The notes beneath the pieces were generated by a model that had not been told where the DNA came from, did no database searches, and saw nothing but the letters and a program-made list of their open reading frames with translations. From Gp13-AA77 sp035946735 (lineage in GTDB: Bacteria > Acidobacteriota > Terriglobia > UBA7540): DNA of 64,000 bases. The position numbers and the translations under genes were made by a program. Position 1 is the stretch's first letter, and every line of letters starts with the position of its first letter. Positions 23,599-32,935 of the stretch are shown piece after piece. The stretch is from NCBI GenBank assembly GCA_035946735.1, contig DASYYZ010000131.1, forward strand, positions 1-64,000. The letters run 5' to 3'.

Positions 23599-24441
23599 TT
23601 GACTCGATCACTCCTCCACTTTGCCGGCCTGCTCGCCATGGCCAGCGCTTTGGCAGCATCTACCTGGAGCCTGCTGCCGTCATCGGAGACTCGATCTATC
23701 AAGTATGACGGATCTGATTGGCATCTGAAGGGCGAGGGCGTCGTTTGCTGTCCGTGTGCGGTTCCGTGTCCTTGCCGCACGAACGGTCCGGCGACATACG
23801 GACACTGTGAGGCCACCCTGTACCTTCGCATCAAGGAAGGACGCTATGCCGCCACCAGCCTCGACGGGATGGACGTTGTTGACACGGGCGGCGCCTGCTC
23901 GATGAGCTATGAAAAGCTTTCGGCGCTCTATTTTGACCGCCCTGCCACGCCGGAGCAGCGCACGGCCTTCATGAAGCTGGTCAGCAGCTTTTCACCGGGC
24001 AAAACAGCGGATTTCCCTTACGTTCGGATCGTTGCGATGCAAGTGCGTGCCGCCGGCGGCCTTCAGTTCGCCGTCATGATCCCGGGCGTGCTCGAGATGC
24101 AGGTCGACCGGAATTGGGGCCGGTCCCAGCCGCCGATGGCGATGAGCGCCGGGGCTGATCCTTTTTCCAACCTGCTTCAATATGCCGAGAACATCCGCTA
24201 CAAGATGCATGATCCTGCGGCAAACCTGGATTTCGATTACAGCCGCCGCCAGGCGAACTATCGCGCCGTCGACCTTGACGCGAGCCAGTACCGGACCCAG
24301 TCGATGTTGATTCAATTTGAAGACGGGCGTGGATGGTTTAACGAGGCGCAATTGCGGTTGATCGAGACTCAAGGCTTGCCGCTTCCGGATCGGGACGGTA
24401 TTCGGCGGCAGGTGCTGACGCTGAAGCGGGACGCGAAATGA
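23599..24441 (+). CDS. DUF1326 Cys-rich protein, probably exported
   Basis: 280 residues from a TTG 9 bp after the oxidoreductase gene. It has a hydrophobic leader (LLHFAGLLAMASALAAS) and then the DUF1326 signature at about 50-75: a dense cysteine run CCPCAVPCPC followed by 'GHCEATLYLRIKEGRY'. Later segments 'KTADFPYVRIVAMQV' and 'PFSNLLQYAENIRYKM' are predicted beta/alpha structure without further known motifs. The function of DUF1326 is unknown, but the cysteines suggest metal or redox chemistry. Its stop overlaps the start of the TPR gene (ATGA). Association with a molybdenum enzyme is suggestive only. Confidence 0.75.
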   Translation: MTRSLLHFAGLLAMASALAASTWSLLPSSETRSIKYDGSDWHLKGEGVVCCPCAVPCPCRTNGPATYGHCEATLYLRIKEGRYAATSLDGMDVVDTGGACSMSYEKLSALYFDRPATPEQRTAFMKLVSSFSPGKTADFPYVRIVAMQVRAAGGLQFAVMIPGVLEMQVDRNWGRSQPPMAMSAGADPFSNLLQYAENIRYKMHDPAANLDFDYSRRQANYRAVDLDASQYRTQSMLIQFEDGRGWFNEAQLRLIETQGLPLPDRDGIRRQVLTLKRDAK

Positions 24442-26000
24442 GTCTCTCTCGATCGGCTGCGCTGCTAGCGCTCGGCTTGTTCGCCCTCCGGCCGCCGGTT
24501 GCAGCTCAAACTAACCCTCCCGGGGACACCTTGCTGCAAGGCGGAGTTGAAGCGCTCCAGAAGGGAGACTTCAGCCGCGCCCAGGCTCTCTTCGCGGAGC
24601 TGACGAAGCAGCGCCCAACCGCGCAAAACTTGGCTTATCTCGCAATGGCTGAGGCAGGGGGTGGAGATCTTACCGGCGCCATCGGTCACTTCAACCAATC
24701 CATCGCACTGGGCAACGATGCCCCTGCAATCCATTACAACCTCGGACTCGCGTACTTGAGGGACCATCGGAGCAGCGCTGGGATCGCGGAAATGCGCCGG
24801 GCCATCACCTTGGATCCGAATTACGGACGCGCGCAGTACGCACTGGGCGTCGCTCTGCTGGACGCCGGTCAAGCCGGCGAGGGCGCCTCATGCCTCCGGC
24901 GGGCATCGGCCCGGCTGCCGAACAGCGCTGAGGTCCGTGCAAATCTCGTTCGCGCCTACTTTGAAGCAGGCGACACCGCAGCAGCGCTCGCCGCAGTCAA
25001 GGAAGCCGGTGACGCGCTCCCTGACGATTCGCGGCTGATGGTGACGCTTGCGGATCTGTGCCTCCGTCACGGGCAGTTGCAGCGGGCCCGTTATCTGCTC
25101 GAAAACGCCAGCGAGCTGCTGCCTGATGATACGGACGTGAAATTGATGCTGGCGAAAGCAAGTCTGCTGGCCGGGGAACCAGCAGAGACGTTGGCAGCCC
25201 TCAAAGACGTGCCTTCAGCGGCAGGCAAACCCGGAGAGGTCATGATTCTGATGGGCGAGGCGCGCGCCCTCACGGGGAATCTGAGTGTCGCGAAGACCGA
25301 TATTTCGACCGCAGTGGAAGCCTCGCCGCAAGAACCACGGTACTGGACTGCGCTCGCCTGGCTCAACCAACTGCAAGGCAGCTACGATATCGCCCTTTGC
25401 AGCCTCAGGCAGGCTTGCGGTCTTGACAGCAAGAGCCCGGAAATACCTTACCGGATGGCGGTGAGCTATTTCCTGCTCGGGAAATACGGCCAAGCTGCGG
25501 CAGCTTGCGAGCATACTCTGCGATTGGACCCAGGCTATGACCGGGCTCAGCTCCTGTTAGGGCTGAGCGAGCTCCAGCAAAACAACCTTGACGCGGCGCG
25601 AGCTTCTCTGGAGCAAGCCGTCCATTTGCAGCCTGTTTCTGACTTGTACCACCGCGAACTGGGGATCGTGCTGTTCAAGATGGGAGATGTGAGCGGAAGC
25701 ATGCGAGAGCTCGACGATGCTCTGACAAGAAATCCCAAAGGAGCTCAGACTTATTACTGGCGGGCTCAGGTATTTGCGCGGCGAGGCGAGCCGCGAAAGG
25801 GTATCGCCGATCTCGAAACCGCAACGGCGCTTCAACCAGGCTTTGCTCCCGCTTACTCTGAATTGGCTCGGCTATACTCGACCATTGGCCAGCGAACGAA
25901 GGCGGCCCTTGCCCTCGCGACGCAGAAAAAGATCGAGCAGACTACGAAAGCAGACGATCGCAGCCGGTTGCGAAACGACTTAGTCAACCCGCTCCTTTGA
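24438..26000 (+). CDS. Exported TPR-repeat protein
   Basis: 520 residues with a signal peptide (to about residue 24, AAQTNPPGD). The rest is almost entirely tetratricopeptide repeats, about twelve visible, each with the W/L-G-Y-A-F-A-P pattern, such as 'APAIHYNLGLAYLRDHRSSAGIAEMRRAITLDPNYGRAQYALG'. It is a protein-protein interaction scaffold with no catalytic motif. It overlaps DUF1326 by 4 bp and precedes a second TPR protein. Acidobacteria often place such pairs beside CRTAC1-type FG-GAP proteins, as here. Confidence 0.85.
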   Translation: MSLSRSAALLALGLFALRPPVAAQTNPPGDTLLQGGVEALQKGDFSRAQALFAELTKQRPTAQNLAYLAMAEAGGGDLTGAIGHFNQSIALGNDAPAIHYNLGLAYLRDHRSSAGIAEMRRAITLDPNYGRAQYALGVALLDAGQAGEGASCLRRASARLPNSAEVRANLVRAYFEAGDTAAALAAVKEAGDALPDDSRLMVTLADLCLRHGQLQRARYLLENASELLPDDTDVKLMLAKASLLAGEPAETLAALKDVPSAAGKPGEVMILMGEARALTGNLSVAKTDISTAVEASPQEPRYWTALAWLNQLQGSYDIALCSLRQACGLDSKSPEIPYRMAVSYFLLGKYGQAAAACEHTLRLDPGYDRAQLLLGLSELQQNNLDAARASLEQAVHLQPVSDLYHRELGIVLFKMGDVSGSMRELDDALTRNPKGAQTYYWRAQVFARRGEPRKGIADLETATALQPGFAPAYSELARLYSTIGQRTKAALALATQKKIEQTTKADDRSRLRNDLVNPLL

Positions 26001-26055
26001 GGCTGAGCTGAGCGCGGTTATGCGTGGAGGTTGCGGGAAGCTGCAGAACAGGAGA

Positions 26056-27915
26056 ATGCGATCAGTGAAGGAGTTCCCCAAAAGTGCGGGGTTGCTGCTA
26101 AGACGGGACGTCGCGGCGTTGATGATCCTCGCGGTTGGGTCCTCTCTTGCAGGACCATTCTTGTACGCCCTGCAAGTTTCTCCCGGAGCGGAGCCCGGTT
26201 TGAAACAGCGAACTCCATCGCCCATGTCTTTGCCGTGCCGCGAGGCGCAGTCAGCTTCACCGCAGAAAACGGCGGCGGACTACACAGCCCTCGGCCGCGC
26301 ATTCGTCCAGCAGAAGCGATTTGACTGCGCGACGGCCGCTTTTGAGGCTGCGCTAGCCCTTGATCCGAAGTCCTGGCAATCCCGATATGCCTTTGCTCTT
26401 GCGCGGATGCAGGAAAAGGACTTTGCACGCGCGGCGGAGAATCTGAAGATTGCGGCCGAACAGGAGCCCGAACGAGCGGAGTTACGGGGCGCGCTGGGAG
26501 TCTGCCTGCGTGAGTTGGGGCGGCTGGACGATGCCGCCGAGGAATTCAAATCCGCGCTTGCGATTGACCCGGCCCTTGCAAGCACGGCGCTGAATCTCGC
26601 CGGAGTCCTGGACGAGCAGAAGCGATACACGGCTGAAGCGTACTACCTTGAGAAAGGACTGTCCAACCCAGGCTCAGCGGACCGAGTCAACGATCTACAG
26701 CTTGCACTCGCCGCCGCCTACGCGCACGCTGAGAACTACGGCGCTGCCATTCCCCTGTTTCAGAAACTCTTGGCGTCTTCCCCACTTTCAGCTCGGCTCC
26801 ATTTTGAACTGGCGAACACTTACGCGCAGAATCAGCAGTTTCAGGAGGCCGCTGCCGAATACAAGGAGGCCGTGCGCCTCGATCTGGCGAATACGGTGGC
26901 ATTGCTTTCACTTGGCAAGAGTTTCGTTATGCTGAAACAATACCAGGCAGCTTTACCTTATCTGCGCGACTATACTCTGCGCGAGCCGAACCAGCCGGAC
27001 GGCTTTGCCTTGCTGGGCCAGACTCAAAAGGACGTGGGCCGGCTACCGGACGCCGAGCAGTCGCTGAAGCGTGCGTTGACATTGGATCCCGGGAGCTACC
27101 AGGCTGCTTACAATCTCGGCGTGGTTCTGGAAAGGTCGGGCAGGCGTGACGAAGCTGTGCAGGAGTTCCGAAGAGCGGAACAGCTCAATCCGCAGGCGGC
27201 CGAAGTGGCCTACGAACTCGGTCTTGCGCTCGGAAAGGATAATCAGCCTGATGCCTCCCGGCAGGAGTTGCAGAGATTTCAGGAGCTGAGGTCTAAACAA
27301 CAGCAGGCCGCCGCGAGCGGGGACCTTATCAGAAAGGGCAACCGGCTCGCGCTCGGCGGAGCTTCGGCACAAGCCATCCCGGCCTATCGTGAGGCTCTCA
27401 AGCTCGATCCAAGGAATGCGCTCGCGCACTATGACCTGTCGCTCGCGCTCGCGGCCAGCGGTGATTTACGCGGTGAATGGGAGGAACTCACAGAGGCGCT
27501 TCGTCTCGACCCCAATCTGGCCAAAGGACACAACCGGCTCGGACTACGGTATTCAGGCTTAGGCAAGATCGATGACGCGGAGAGCGAGTTCAAGACAGCC
27601 ATCGCAATCGACCCGCGTTACGCGGAGGCTGAGAACAATCTCGCCGTGCTGTATGGCCGGGAAGGCAAGAATGCGGACGCGGTTGCTCTTCTGCGAAGAG
27701 CAGTGAGCGATGATACGGAATACGCGCAGGCGTTCGTGAATCTGGGCGTGCTGCTGGCTGGCGACGGCCGGTATGGCGAAGCCGAGAAGAGCCTGGACCG
27801 CGCCTTGAAACTGGATCCCCGTAATGATTCGGCGCTGAAAGCCCTGAGCGCATTGAAGGCTGTCGCCATCGATCCCGCAAAGCATACCTCGGGCACACCC
27901 ATTCGGGAACCCTGA
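26056..27915 (+). CDS. Second exported TPR-repeat protein
   Basis: About 619 residues from ATG 26056 (an in-frame ATG at 26020 and a GTG at 26065 are alternatives, with AGGAG at 26050-26054 favouring the GTG). A hydrophobic N-terminal segment 'VAALMILAVGSSLAGPFLYAL' is a signal or anchor. At least fourteen TPR units follow, for example 'SYQAAYNLGVVLERSGRRDEAVQEFRRAEQLNP' and 'AEAENNLAVLYGREGKNADAVALLRRAV'. It has no enzymatic motif. It is transcribed with the first TPR protein and converges on the CRTAC1 gene. Confidence 0.85.
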   Translation: MRSVKEFPKSAGLLLRRDVAALMILAVGSSLAGPFLYALQVSPGAEPGLKQRTPSPMSLPCREAQSASPQKTAADYTALGRAFVQQKRFDCATAAFEAALALDPKSWQSRYAFALARMQEKDFARAAENLKIAAEQEPERAELRGALGVCLRELGRLDDAAEEFKSALAIDPALASTALNLAGVLDEQKRYTAEAYYLEKGLSNPGSADRVNDLQLALAAAYAHAENYGAAIPLFQKLLASSPLSARLHFELANTYAQNQQFQEAAAEYKEAVRLDLANTVALLSLGKSFVMLKQYQAALPYLRDYTLREPNQPDGFALLGQTQKDVGRLPDAEQSLKRALTLDPGSYQAAYNLGVVLERSGRRDEAVQEFRRAEQLNPQAAEVAYELGLALGKDNQPDASRQELQRFQELRSKQQQAAASGDLIRKGNRLALGGASAQAIPAYREALKLDPRNALAHYDLSLALAASGDLRGEWEELTEALRLDPNLAKGHNRLGLRYSGLGKIDDAESEFKTAIAIDPRYAEAENNLAVLYGREGKNADAVALLRRAVSDDTEYAQAFVNLGVLLAGDGRYGEAEKSLDRALKLDPRNDSALKALSALKAVAIDPAKHTSGTPIREP

Positions 27916-27949
27916 ACCCTTGCTGCGTCTGGACGCCGGAGTCGAGGGC

Positions 27950-29674
27950 TTAGCGGGCTCGGTTCGGCTCGCGGACGCGAAGCACCTGATTCGAGGGAAT
28001 CTTCTCCAGGCGCTGGACGATGCCACTCGGCCATGCAATCTCGAGCAGTCGCACGACTTTGTCAGCGCCCAATCCGAAATGGACTCGCTTGTCGCTCGCC
28101 GAAAGATAGCTGCCCGCGGTACTCACGGTAGCCCATTGCTCGTTCCCCGACTCACTCACAAGGTGCAGTTGCGCGCCGATGCCGTCGCGATTGCTCTTTG
28201 TTCCGATGGTGTCGATCACGAGCCAGCAATTCGCCATGCCTCCCTGATTGCGGAGTAGCACCGGGGCCTGATCATTACAGTTCACCACCACGTCCACGTT
28301 CCCGTCGTTGTCAAAATCACCCACAGCGGCGCCACGCCCGGCCCGCGGGACCAGAAACGGCGCGCCGCTTTGAGCGGAAACGTCAGCAAATCGCCCATGG
28401 GAGTTTCGCAGCAGCAGCAGCGGCTCCAGATAGCGGACGTCCGGTTCAAGGAGCTGCACCTGGTCAAGCACGTGTCCCTGGGCCACGAAGAGGTCCTTCC
28501 ATCCGTCGTTATCGTAGTCGATGAACTTGGCCCCCCAACCAGAGTATAGCGACGTGATGGCGCCGATACCGCTCGGTCCGCTGGCGTAATCAAACGTGCC
28601 CTTCAAATTGCGGTAAAGTGCGTAAGCTTGATTGGACAGCGCATTGATAAAGACGTCCGTCCATCCGTCGTTATCGTAGTCCTGACAATCGATTCCCATA
28701 CCGGCAAAAGCATGGCCATTGTCATCGTATGCTAGGCCGCTCGTGAGGCCGATTTCGGAAAATGTTCCGTTGCGGTTGTTCCTGAAAAGCTGCTGCCCGA
28801 TGGTGTCGTTTGCCACCGCGACGTCGGGCCAGCCGTCGCGGTCGAAATCGAGAACGGCCACGCCCAAGCCCTTTCCCGCGGTGGATTGAAAGCCTGACCT
28901 GGCCGTCACGTCGGTGAAGGTGCCATCGCCATTGTTTCGATACAGGACGAAGGTGACCGGTTTGAACTTGTCCGGCGGGCAGTATCCGCGGTAGCCCTGC
29001 GGTCCCGTCTTGCCGCAAAAAAGATTGGTTCCGAAGTCCCAGTCCAAGTATCTCGTTACCAGCAGGTCCAGGCGGCCGTCGCGGTCCATATCGAAGAAAC
29101 AGGCGCCGCTTGACCATCCGCCGGTCTCGACTCCGGCCCTGGAGGTAACATCGGTGAACGTGCCGTCGCCGTTGTTGTGATACAGGGCGTTGCGGCCGAA
29201 GCTCGTCACGAAGAGGTCCGGATAGCCGTCGTTGTCGTAATCGGCGACCGCGGCTCCCATGCCGTACCCCTTCCCTACTAGACCCGCCTTTGCCGTGACG
29301 TCGGTAAACGTGCCGTTGCCATTATTCCGGTAGAGCCGATTCCAATAGGCCCGTTCCGACTTGTCGGGAAGCTTTCCGGCAGGCATCGGATCCTCAATCC
29401 TCGCTCCGTTGACAAAGAAAATGTCGAGGTAACCGTCGCCGTCATAGTCAAACAGGGCCACGCCGCTCCCCATCGTCTCGATCAGATACTTCTGCGCGGT
29501 GCGTGAGGCTCGGTGGACGAACGTGATTCCGCTGCTCGAGGTAACGTCTGAGAAGGGGGGCTGGCGAGGGCCGTGCTGTAGACTCTGCGGTGCCAGAACG
29601 CTTTTGGCGATGAGCTGCCAAACCTCGGAGAAGCCGGCCGCCCCGGCCAGTGCCATGAAGGATCTACGATTCAC
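27950..29674 (-). CDS. CRTAC1-type FG-GAP/VCBS repeat protein with ASPIC/UnbV C-terminus
   Basis: 574 residues from a GTG, with a Tat/Sec leader (MNRRSFMALAGAAGF). Seven blade-like repeats each hold an Asp-rich calcium loop of the form DYDGDGYLDIFF, DYDNDGYPDLFV, DMDRDGRLDLLV, DFDRDGWPDVAV or DYDNDGWTDVFI, making a beta-propeller. The C-terminal 80 residues carry the ASPIC/UnbV module ('NCWLVIDTIGTKSNRDGIGAQLHL ... WPSGIVQRLEKI'). These extracellular proteins bind ligands or act in adhesion. It is divergent from the GntR gene, sharing the intergenic region with the operator at 29722-29732. Confidence 0.87.
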   Translation of the reverse strand: MNRRSFMALAGAAGFSEVWQLIAKSVLAPQSLQHGPRQPPFSDVTSSSGITFVHRASRTAQKYLIETMGSGVALFDYDGDGYLDIFFVNGARIEDPMPAGKLPDKSERAYWNRLYRNNGNGTFTDVTAKAGLVGKGYGMGAAVADYDNDGYPDLFVTSFGRNALYHNNGDGTFTDVTSRAGVETGGWSSGACFFDMDRDGRLDLLVTRYLDWDFGTNLFCGKTGPQGYRGYCPPDKFKPVTFVLYRNNGDGTFTDVTARSGFQSTAGKGLGVAVLDFDRDGWPDVAVANDTIGQQLFRNNRNGTFSEIGLTSGLAYDDNGHAFAGMGIDCQDYDNDGWTDVFINALSNQAYALYRNLKGTFDYASGPSGIGAITSLYSGWGAKFIDYDNDGWKDLFVAQGHVLDQVQLLEPDVRYLEPLLLLRNSHGRFADVSAQSGAPFLVPRAGRGAAVGDFDNDGNVDVVVNCNDQAPVLLRNQGGMANCWLVIDTIGTKSNRDGIGAQLHLVSESGNEQWATVSTAGSYLSASDKRVHFGLGADKVVRLLEIAWPSGIVQRLEKIPSNQVLRVREPNRAR

Positions 29675-29715
29675 AGAGGCAATCCTGACGGATCATGGTA
29701 GCACGAAGGATCATG

Positions 29716-29732
29716 TATAATTGGTCGTGCCA
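29716..29732 (+). promoter_or_regulatory. GntR autoregulatory site: TATAAT -10 abutting a FadR-like palindrome
   Basis: TATAAT (29716-29721) is directly followed by TTGG-TCGTG-CCAA (29721-29733), which contains TGGTCGTGCCA. This fits the FadR-subfamily pattern TNGTNNN-NCNA apart from one position. No convincing -35 is present at 17 bp. The position, 35 bp before the regulator's ATG, fits autoregulation. Confidence 0.55.
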
Positions 29733-29766
29733 AAGGAAAGCCCGCCCCAAATTGAGCGGTTAAGAG

Positions 29767-30504
29767 ATGCGTCGGCGTGAAACCACCGGTGACATTACCG
29801 CGAAGCTGCTGGCCAGCTTCAAGAGCCTGATTTCAGCCGGTACGTTCGTTCCCGGGTGCAAACTGCCTCCGGAACGCGAACTCGCACGCCAGTTTGGAGT
29901 GAACCGCTCTTCCTTGCGGCAGGCGCTGAAGGTGCTCCAGTTGATGGGTGTGCTGTCACAACGCGTCGGCGACGGCACGTACCTGAGCGCGGATGCGGCC
30001 AATGTTCTGCGTGAGCCGATCGATTTCCTGATTCTCATGGGGGACATCTCCGACGAAGAACTGTTTGATGCCCGGATGATCGTAGAATCCGAACTGGCCT
30101 CCCGCGCGGCCGAGCGGGCCACCATGCATGATATGAAGGCCCTTCGCAGGGCCATTGAGGACATGGAGGCCAGCCGGTCAGACCAGGCTCGAATCGAAGC
30201 CGATCTGGCGTTCCATGAAGCGATTTTCCAGGCCTCTGGGAACAGAGTCTGCCGGTTGATTTTCACCGTGATCCATCGGGCGATTCTGTTGAGCATGTCG
30301 AAGATCGTTACGCGGGCCGCCGTCAAGCAGCCGCTCTCTTACCACCAGGCAATCTATCAGGCTATCCATGACCGCAATCCGAGCGAAGCGCGCCGCCAGA
30401 TGACTGAGCATCTTCTGGATGCCAAGTCCATGCTGGCCTCTCCGCGGGCCGCCCAGAGCAGAGCGGGCCGGTCCGGCATTCGAATCGGGCCGATATCGCG
30501 CTAA
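29767..30504 (+). CDS. FadR-subfamily GntR transcriptional regulator (FCD domain)
   Basis: 245 residues. The winged helix-turn-helix occupies about 12-80: 'LPPERELARQFGVNRSSLRQALKVLQLMGVLSQRVGDGTYLS' is the canonical GntR recognition helix and wing. The FCD effector domain (about 95-235) is all-helical with the usual metal-binding Asp/His positions ('FDARMIVESELASRAAERAT', 'LAFHEAIFQASGN', 'YHQAIYQAIHDRNPSEARRQMTEHL'). FCD regulators commonly bind carboxylic acids such as sugar acids and act as repressors relieved by the pathway intermediate. Four further copies of its likely operator lie at the genes that follow (30643, 43885, 47482, 48621), so I infer it governs the whole block up to 48600. 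Confidence 0.9.
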   Translation: MRRRETTGDITAKLLASFKSLISAGTFVPGCKLPPERELARQFGVNRSSLRQALKVLQLMGVLSQRVGDGTYLSADAANVLREPIDFLILMGDISDEELFDARMIVESELASRAAERATMHDMKALRRAIEDMEASRSDQARIEADLAFHEAIFQASGNRVCRLIFTVIHRAILLSMSKIVTRAAVKQPLSYHQAIYQAIHDRNPSEARRQMTEHLLDAKSMLASPRAAQSRAGRSGIRIGPISR

Positions 30505-30601
30505 TCCGCTCGACAAACCAGCCGTGCGGGCGCACAGTGATGGCAGCGGTCCGAAGCCCAATCCCCCGTCGAGCCTGAGGAGCACCGCCGCACGGAATCG
30601 C

Positions 30602-30630
30602 TTGACATTCAGGAGACATGCCGATAGGAT
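30602..30630 (+). promoter_or_regulatory. Promoter of the LamG/SSS/dehydrogenase operon
   Basis: TTGACA (30602-30607) and TAGGAT (30625-30630) are 17 bp apart. The same pair of hexamers at the same spacing is found before the ThuA gene (48647-48675). The operator starts 15 bp after the -10 in both cases. Confidence 0.7.
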
Positions 30631-30642
30631 GATGCGTTTTGC

Positions 30643-30659
30643 GATTGGCTCAACCAATC
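30643..30659 (+). promoter_or_regulatory. FadR-type operator in front of the LamG operon
   Basis: A perfect inverted repeat GATTGG-CTCAA-CCAATC, containing TGGCTCAACCA. It lies 12-28 bp downstream of the -10, across the early transcribed region, a repression position. It nearly matches the site before the TonB receptor (TGGTTCAACCA). Confidence 0.65.
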
Positions 30660-30722
30660 GAGTCGTCGAGATTGGGTTCGCGGAGCACAACGATTCCCAC
30701 GCACGGCTTCAGGGAGCGCCGG

Positions 30723-32792
30723 ATGACCTTCAAATGTCGAATCTGCGCAGCATTCTTGCCGCTGATCCTCGCGATAGCCGCCGGGGGGCTGTTCGCCCAG
30801 GAGCAGGGGCCGGCGGCGAAATGGGCCTTCGACGAAGGCAGCGGCACCGTGACGCGCGAAAGCGTGAGCGGGTCCCAGGACAAGATCGAAGGCTTCTACA
30901 AATTCGTGCCCGGAGTGTCAGGTACGGCGCTACGGCTGGACGGATACACCACCAGCGTTACGGCACCCGGAACCGGTGTGCAGCTCGGCGATTCGTTTTC
31001 GGTTTCCGCGTGGGTGGCGCTCAATGCCTACCCGTGGAATTGGGTGCCGGTTGTGGACCAGGAGGCGGATCAACTCGCGGGCTATTTTTTCGGCCTCGAT
31101 GCCTTCGGTCATCTGGGACTGCAGGTGGATGTAGACGGGAAATGGGAGTCCCTCACTTCTGATGCGCACCTTCCACTTAAGAAGTGGGCTTACGTGGTGG
31201 GTACGTTCGACGCCACCCAGGGACTCTCGATTTACATCGACGGCAAGAAGGCGGGCAGCCTGGCGACTCATGGAAGCATGGCCCCGGCCAGGGGAATCGA
31301 CATCCTCATCGGCCGCGTCCGTCAGGCGATACTGCCCGCCGAATGGATCCACCCCAAATACGCAGTCTGGTACTCGCTCGACGGCATCCTCGACGAGGTT
31401 CAGATCTTCAACCGAAGCCTGAGTCCGGAAGAAATCACCGCCGCCTACTCTGCCGCAAAGGCGCCATCGGGAGAGGTCCTGCCCTGGACTCCGATGCCCT
31501 CCGGACCGCCGGGAGCGGGCCGGTTCGGCGCCTATTACGCCACGCTGAAATTCGAAGACATGTGGGACATGCCGCGCCGCATCGGGCCGGATTCTGACGT
31601 GGTGGTAAGGTTCGACGTCTCTCCCATGCGGCTGGTCTTCTGGCAGGGCGCCAACTACATTCCTGCCTGGGTCACCGAGAAGGATAAGTGGTATACGGAT
31701 GAATTTCTTGAAACCGGGGGCGCCGGGTGCCCCCCCGGCGGCGACTGCGAGCCCATGTCTGACAAGCAGAGCAAGTACTCCCACGTCCGGGTAATTGAGA
31801 GCAATGACGCGCGCGTGGTAGTGCATTGGCGGTACGCGGATGCGGAGGTGGAACAATCGATCGGCGCCTGGCCCGATCCTTACACGGGCTGGTTTGACTG
31901 GGTCGACGAATACTATACCGTGTACCCGGACGGCGTCGCGGTGCGGAAACAGGTCTTATGGAGTTCGGCGCTCGACAAGGGTCACGAATGGCAGGAGACC
32001 ATCGTGATGAACCAGCCGGGAACGCGTCCGGAAGATAACATCAACGTGGACGCTCTCAGCATTGCCAATATGAGCGGCGAGACTGCGACGTATTCGTGGT
32101 CGCCGAATGCGCCGAAGACCTTTGACAAGCCCGCGGGCCCCAACATTCAGGTTGTGAATTTGAAGTCGGACTGGAAGCCATTTCAGATCGTGGCGCCAGC
32201 CCACTCTCGAATGAAACCCTACACCGGTGAAAAGACCTATTCCATGTTTGAATGGTGGAACCACTGGCCCGTGGCCCAGATCAAGTCCAGCGGCATCTCC
32301 GCTGTGGCGCCGGACCGCGCTTCTCACTCCTCGCTCTCCCATTTGTTTTGGGACGCCTACGCTCAAACAAACGACTCCATGACGAAAATCATGCTCGACG
32401 GCTTGACCACCAAGCCCGCCGCGGAACTCGTTCCTCTGGCCAAGTCCTGGCTGGCGCCGCCCAAGCTCACTCTTACCGGCGCGACATTCCGGACTGACGG
32501 TTACGATCCGACCCAGAGAGCTTACATCATCACGCGGCAGGCAGGCTCCGCTGCGGCTGCTCTTGAGGCTATGCTGGCGGCGAGTGAGGAGTCACCGCTC
32601 GTTAATCCTGCCATCGTAGTGCAGAACTGGGGCGCGGAGGGCGCGCGCATCAGAATTGATGGCAAGCCCGTCGCGGGCGGCACAGATTTAAGGGTGGGAC
32701 ACGCCGATACCTTGGAAGGCACAAACTTGATCGTTTGGATGCGCAGGGAATCCACACGCCCGTTGAGGATTTCTCTGGAGCCGGTCCGTTAG
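30723..32792 (+). CDS. Secreted LamG-domain protein with a long unassigned C-terminal module (paralogue 1)
   Basis: 689 residues from ATG 30723. It has a signal peptide (about 1-27, ILAIAAGGLFAQ). A concanavalin/LamG_3 domain covers about 30-240: 'FDEGSGTVTRESVSG', 'FSVSAWVALNAYPWNWVPVVDQE', 'WAYVVGTFDATQGLSIYIDGKKAG', 'LDGILDEVQIFNRSLSPEEI'. Then come about 440 residues I cannot assign, with 'RIGPDSDVVVRFDVSPMRLVFWQGANYIPAW', 'HWRYADAEVEQSIG', 'GWFDWVDEYYTVYPDGVAVRKQVLW' and 'FEWWNHWPVAQI'. This module is repeated in the 34624 protein. It may bind or process the polysaccharide from which the sugar handled by the operon is released. It is the first gene behind the operator. Confidence 0.8.
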   Translation: MTFKCRICAAFLPLILAIAAGGLFAQEQGPAAKWAFDEGSGTVTRESVSGSQDKIEGFYKFVPGVSGTALRLDGYTTSVTAPGTGVQLGDSFSVSAWVALNAYPWNWVPVVDQEADQLAGYFFGLDAFGHLGLQVDVDGKWESLTSDAHLPLKKWAYVVGTFDATQGLSIYIDGKKAGSLATHGSMAPARGIDILIGRVRQAILPAEWIHPKYAVWYSLDGILDEVQIFNRSLSPEEITAAYSAAKAPSGEVLPWTPMPSGPPGAGRFGAYYATLKFEDMWDMPRRIGPDSDVVVRFDVSPMRLVFWQGANYIPAWVTEKDKWYTDEFLETGGAGCPPGGDCEPMSDKQSKYSHVRVIESNDARVVVHWRYADAEVEQSIGAWPDPYTGWFDWVDEYYTVYPDGVAVRKQVLWSSALDKGHEWQETIVMNQPGTRPEDNINVDALSIANMSGETATYSWSPNAPKTFDKPAGPNIQVVNLKSDWKPFQIVAPAHSRMKPYTGEKTYSMFEWWNHWPVAQIKSSGISAVAPDRASHSSLSHLFWDAYAQTNDSMTKIMLDGLTTKPAAELVPLAKSWLAPPKLTLTGATFRTDGYDPTQRAYIITRQAGSAAAALEAMLAASEESPLVNPAIVVQNWGAEGARIRIDGKPVAGGTDLRVGHADTLEGTNLIVWMRRESTRPLRISLEPVR

Positions 32793-32935
32793 CTAACTTT
32801 GAATTCACAAAGCCCGTTGAAACAGTGTGTGCACGGCAAGACTGGGTTTTCACGGTTTCGCCCCCCTTCGGCGGCGCGCTTCCAGCTGAATCGCAGCCGC
32901 GTTTCGGAGGACGCTGCCGTCGGAAAACCCAAAGG

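Noticed and set aside
32735..32935. N-terminal extension of the SSS symporter
   Set aside because: It overlaps the end of the first LamG gene in another frame and lacks hydrophobic or conserved sequence; homologous sequence starts at about 32936.
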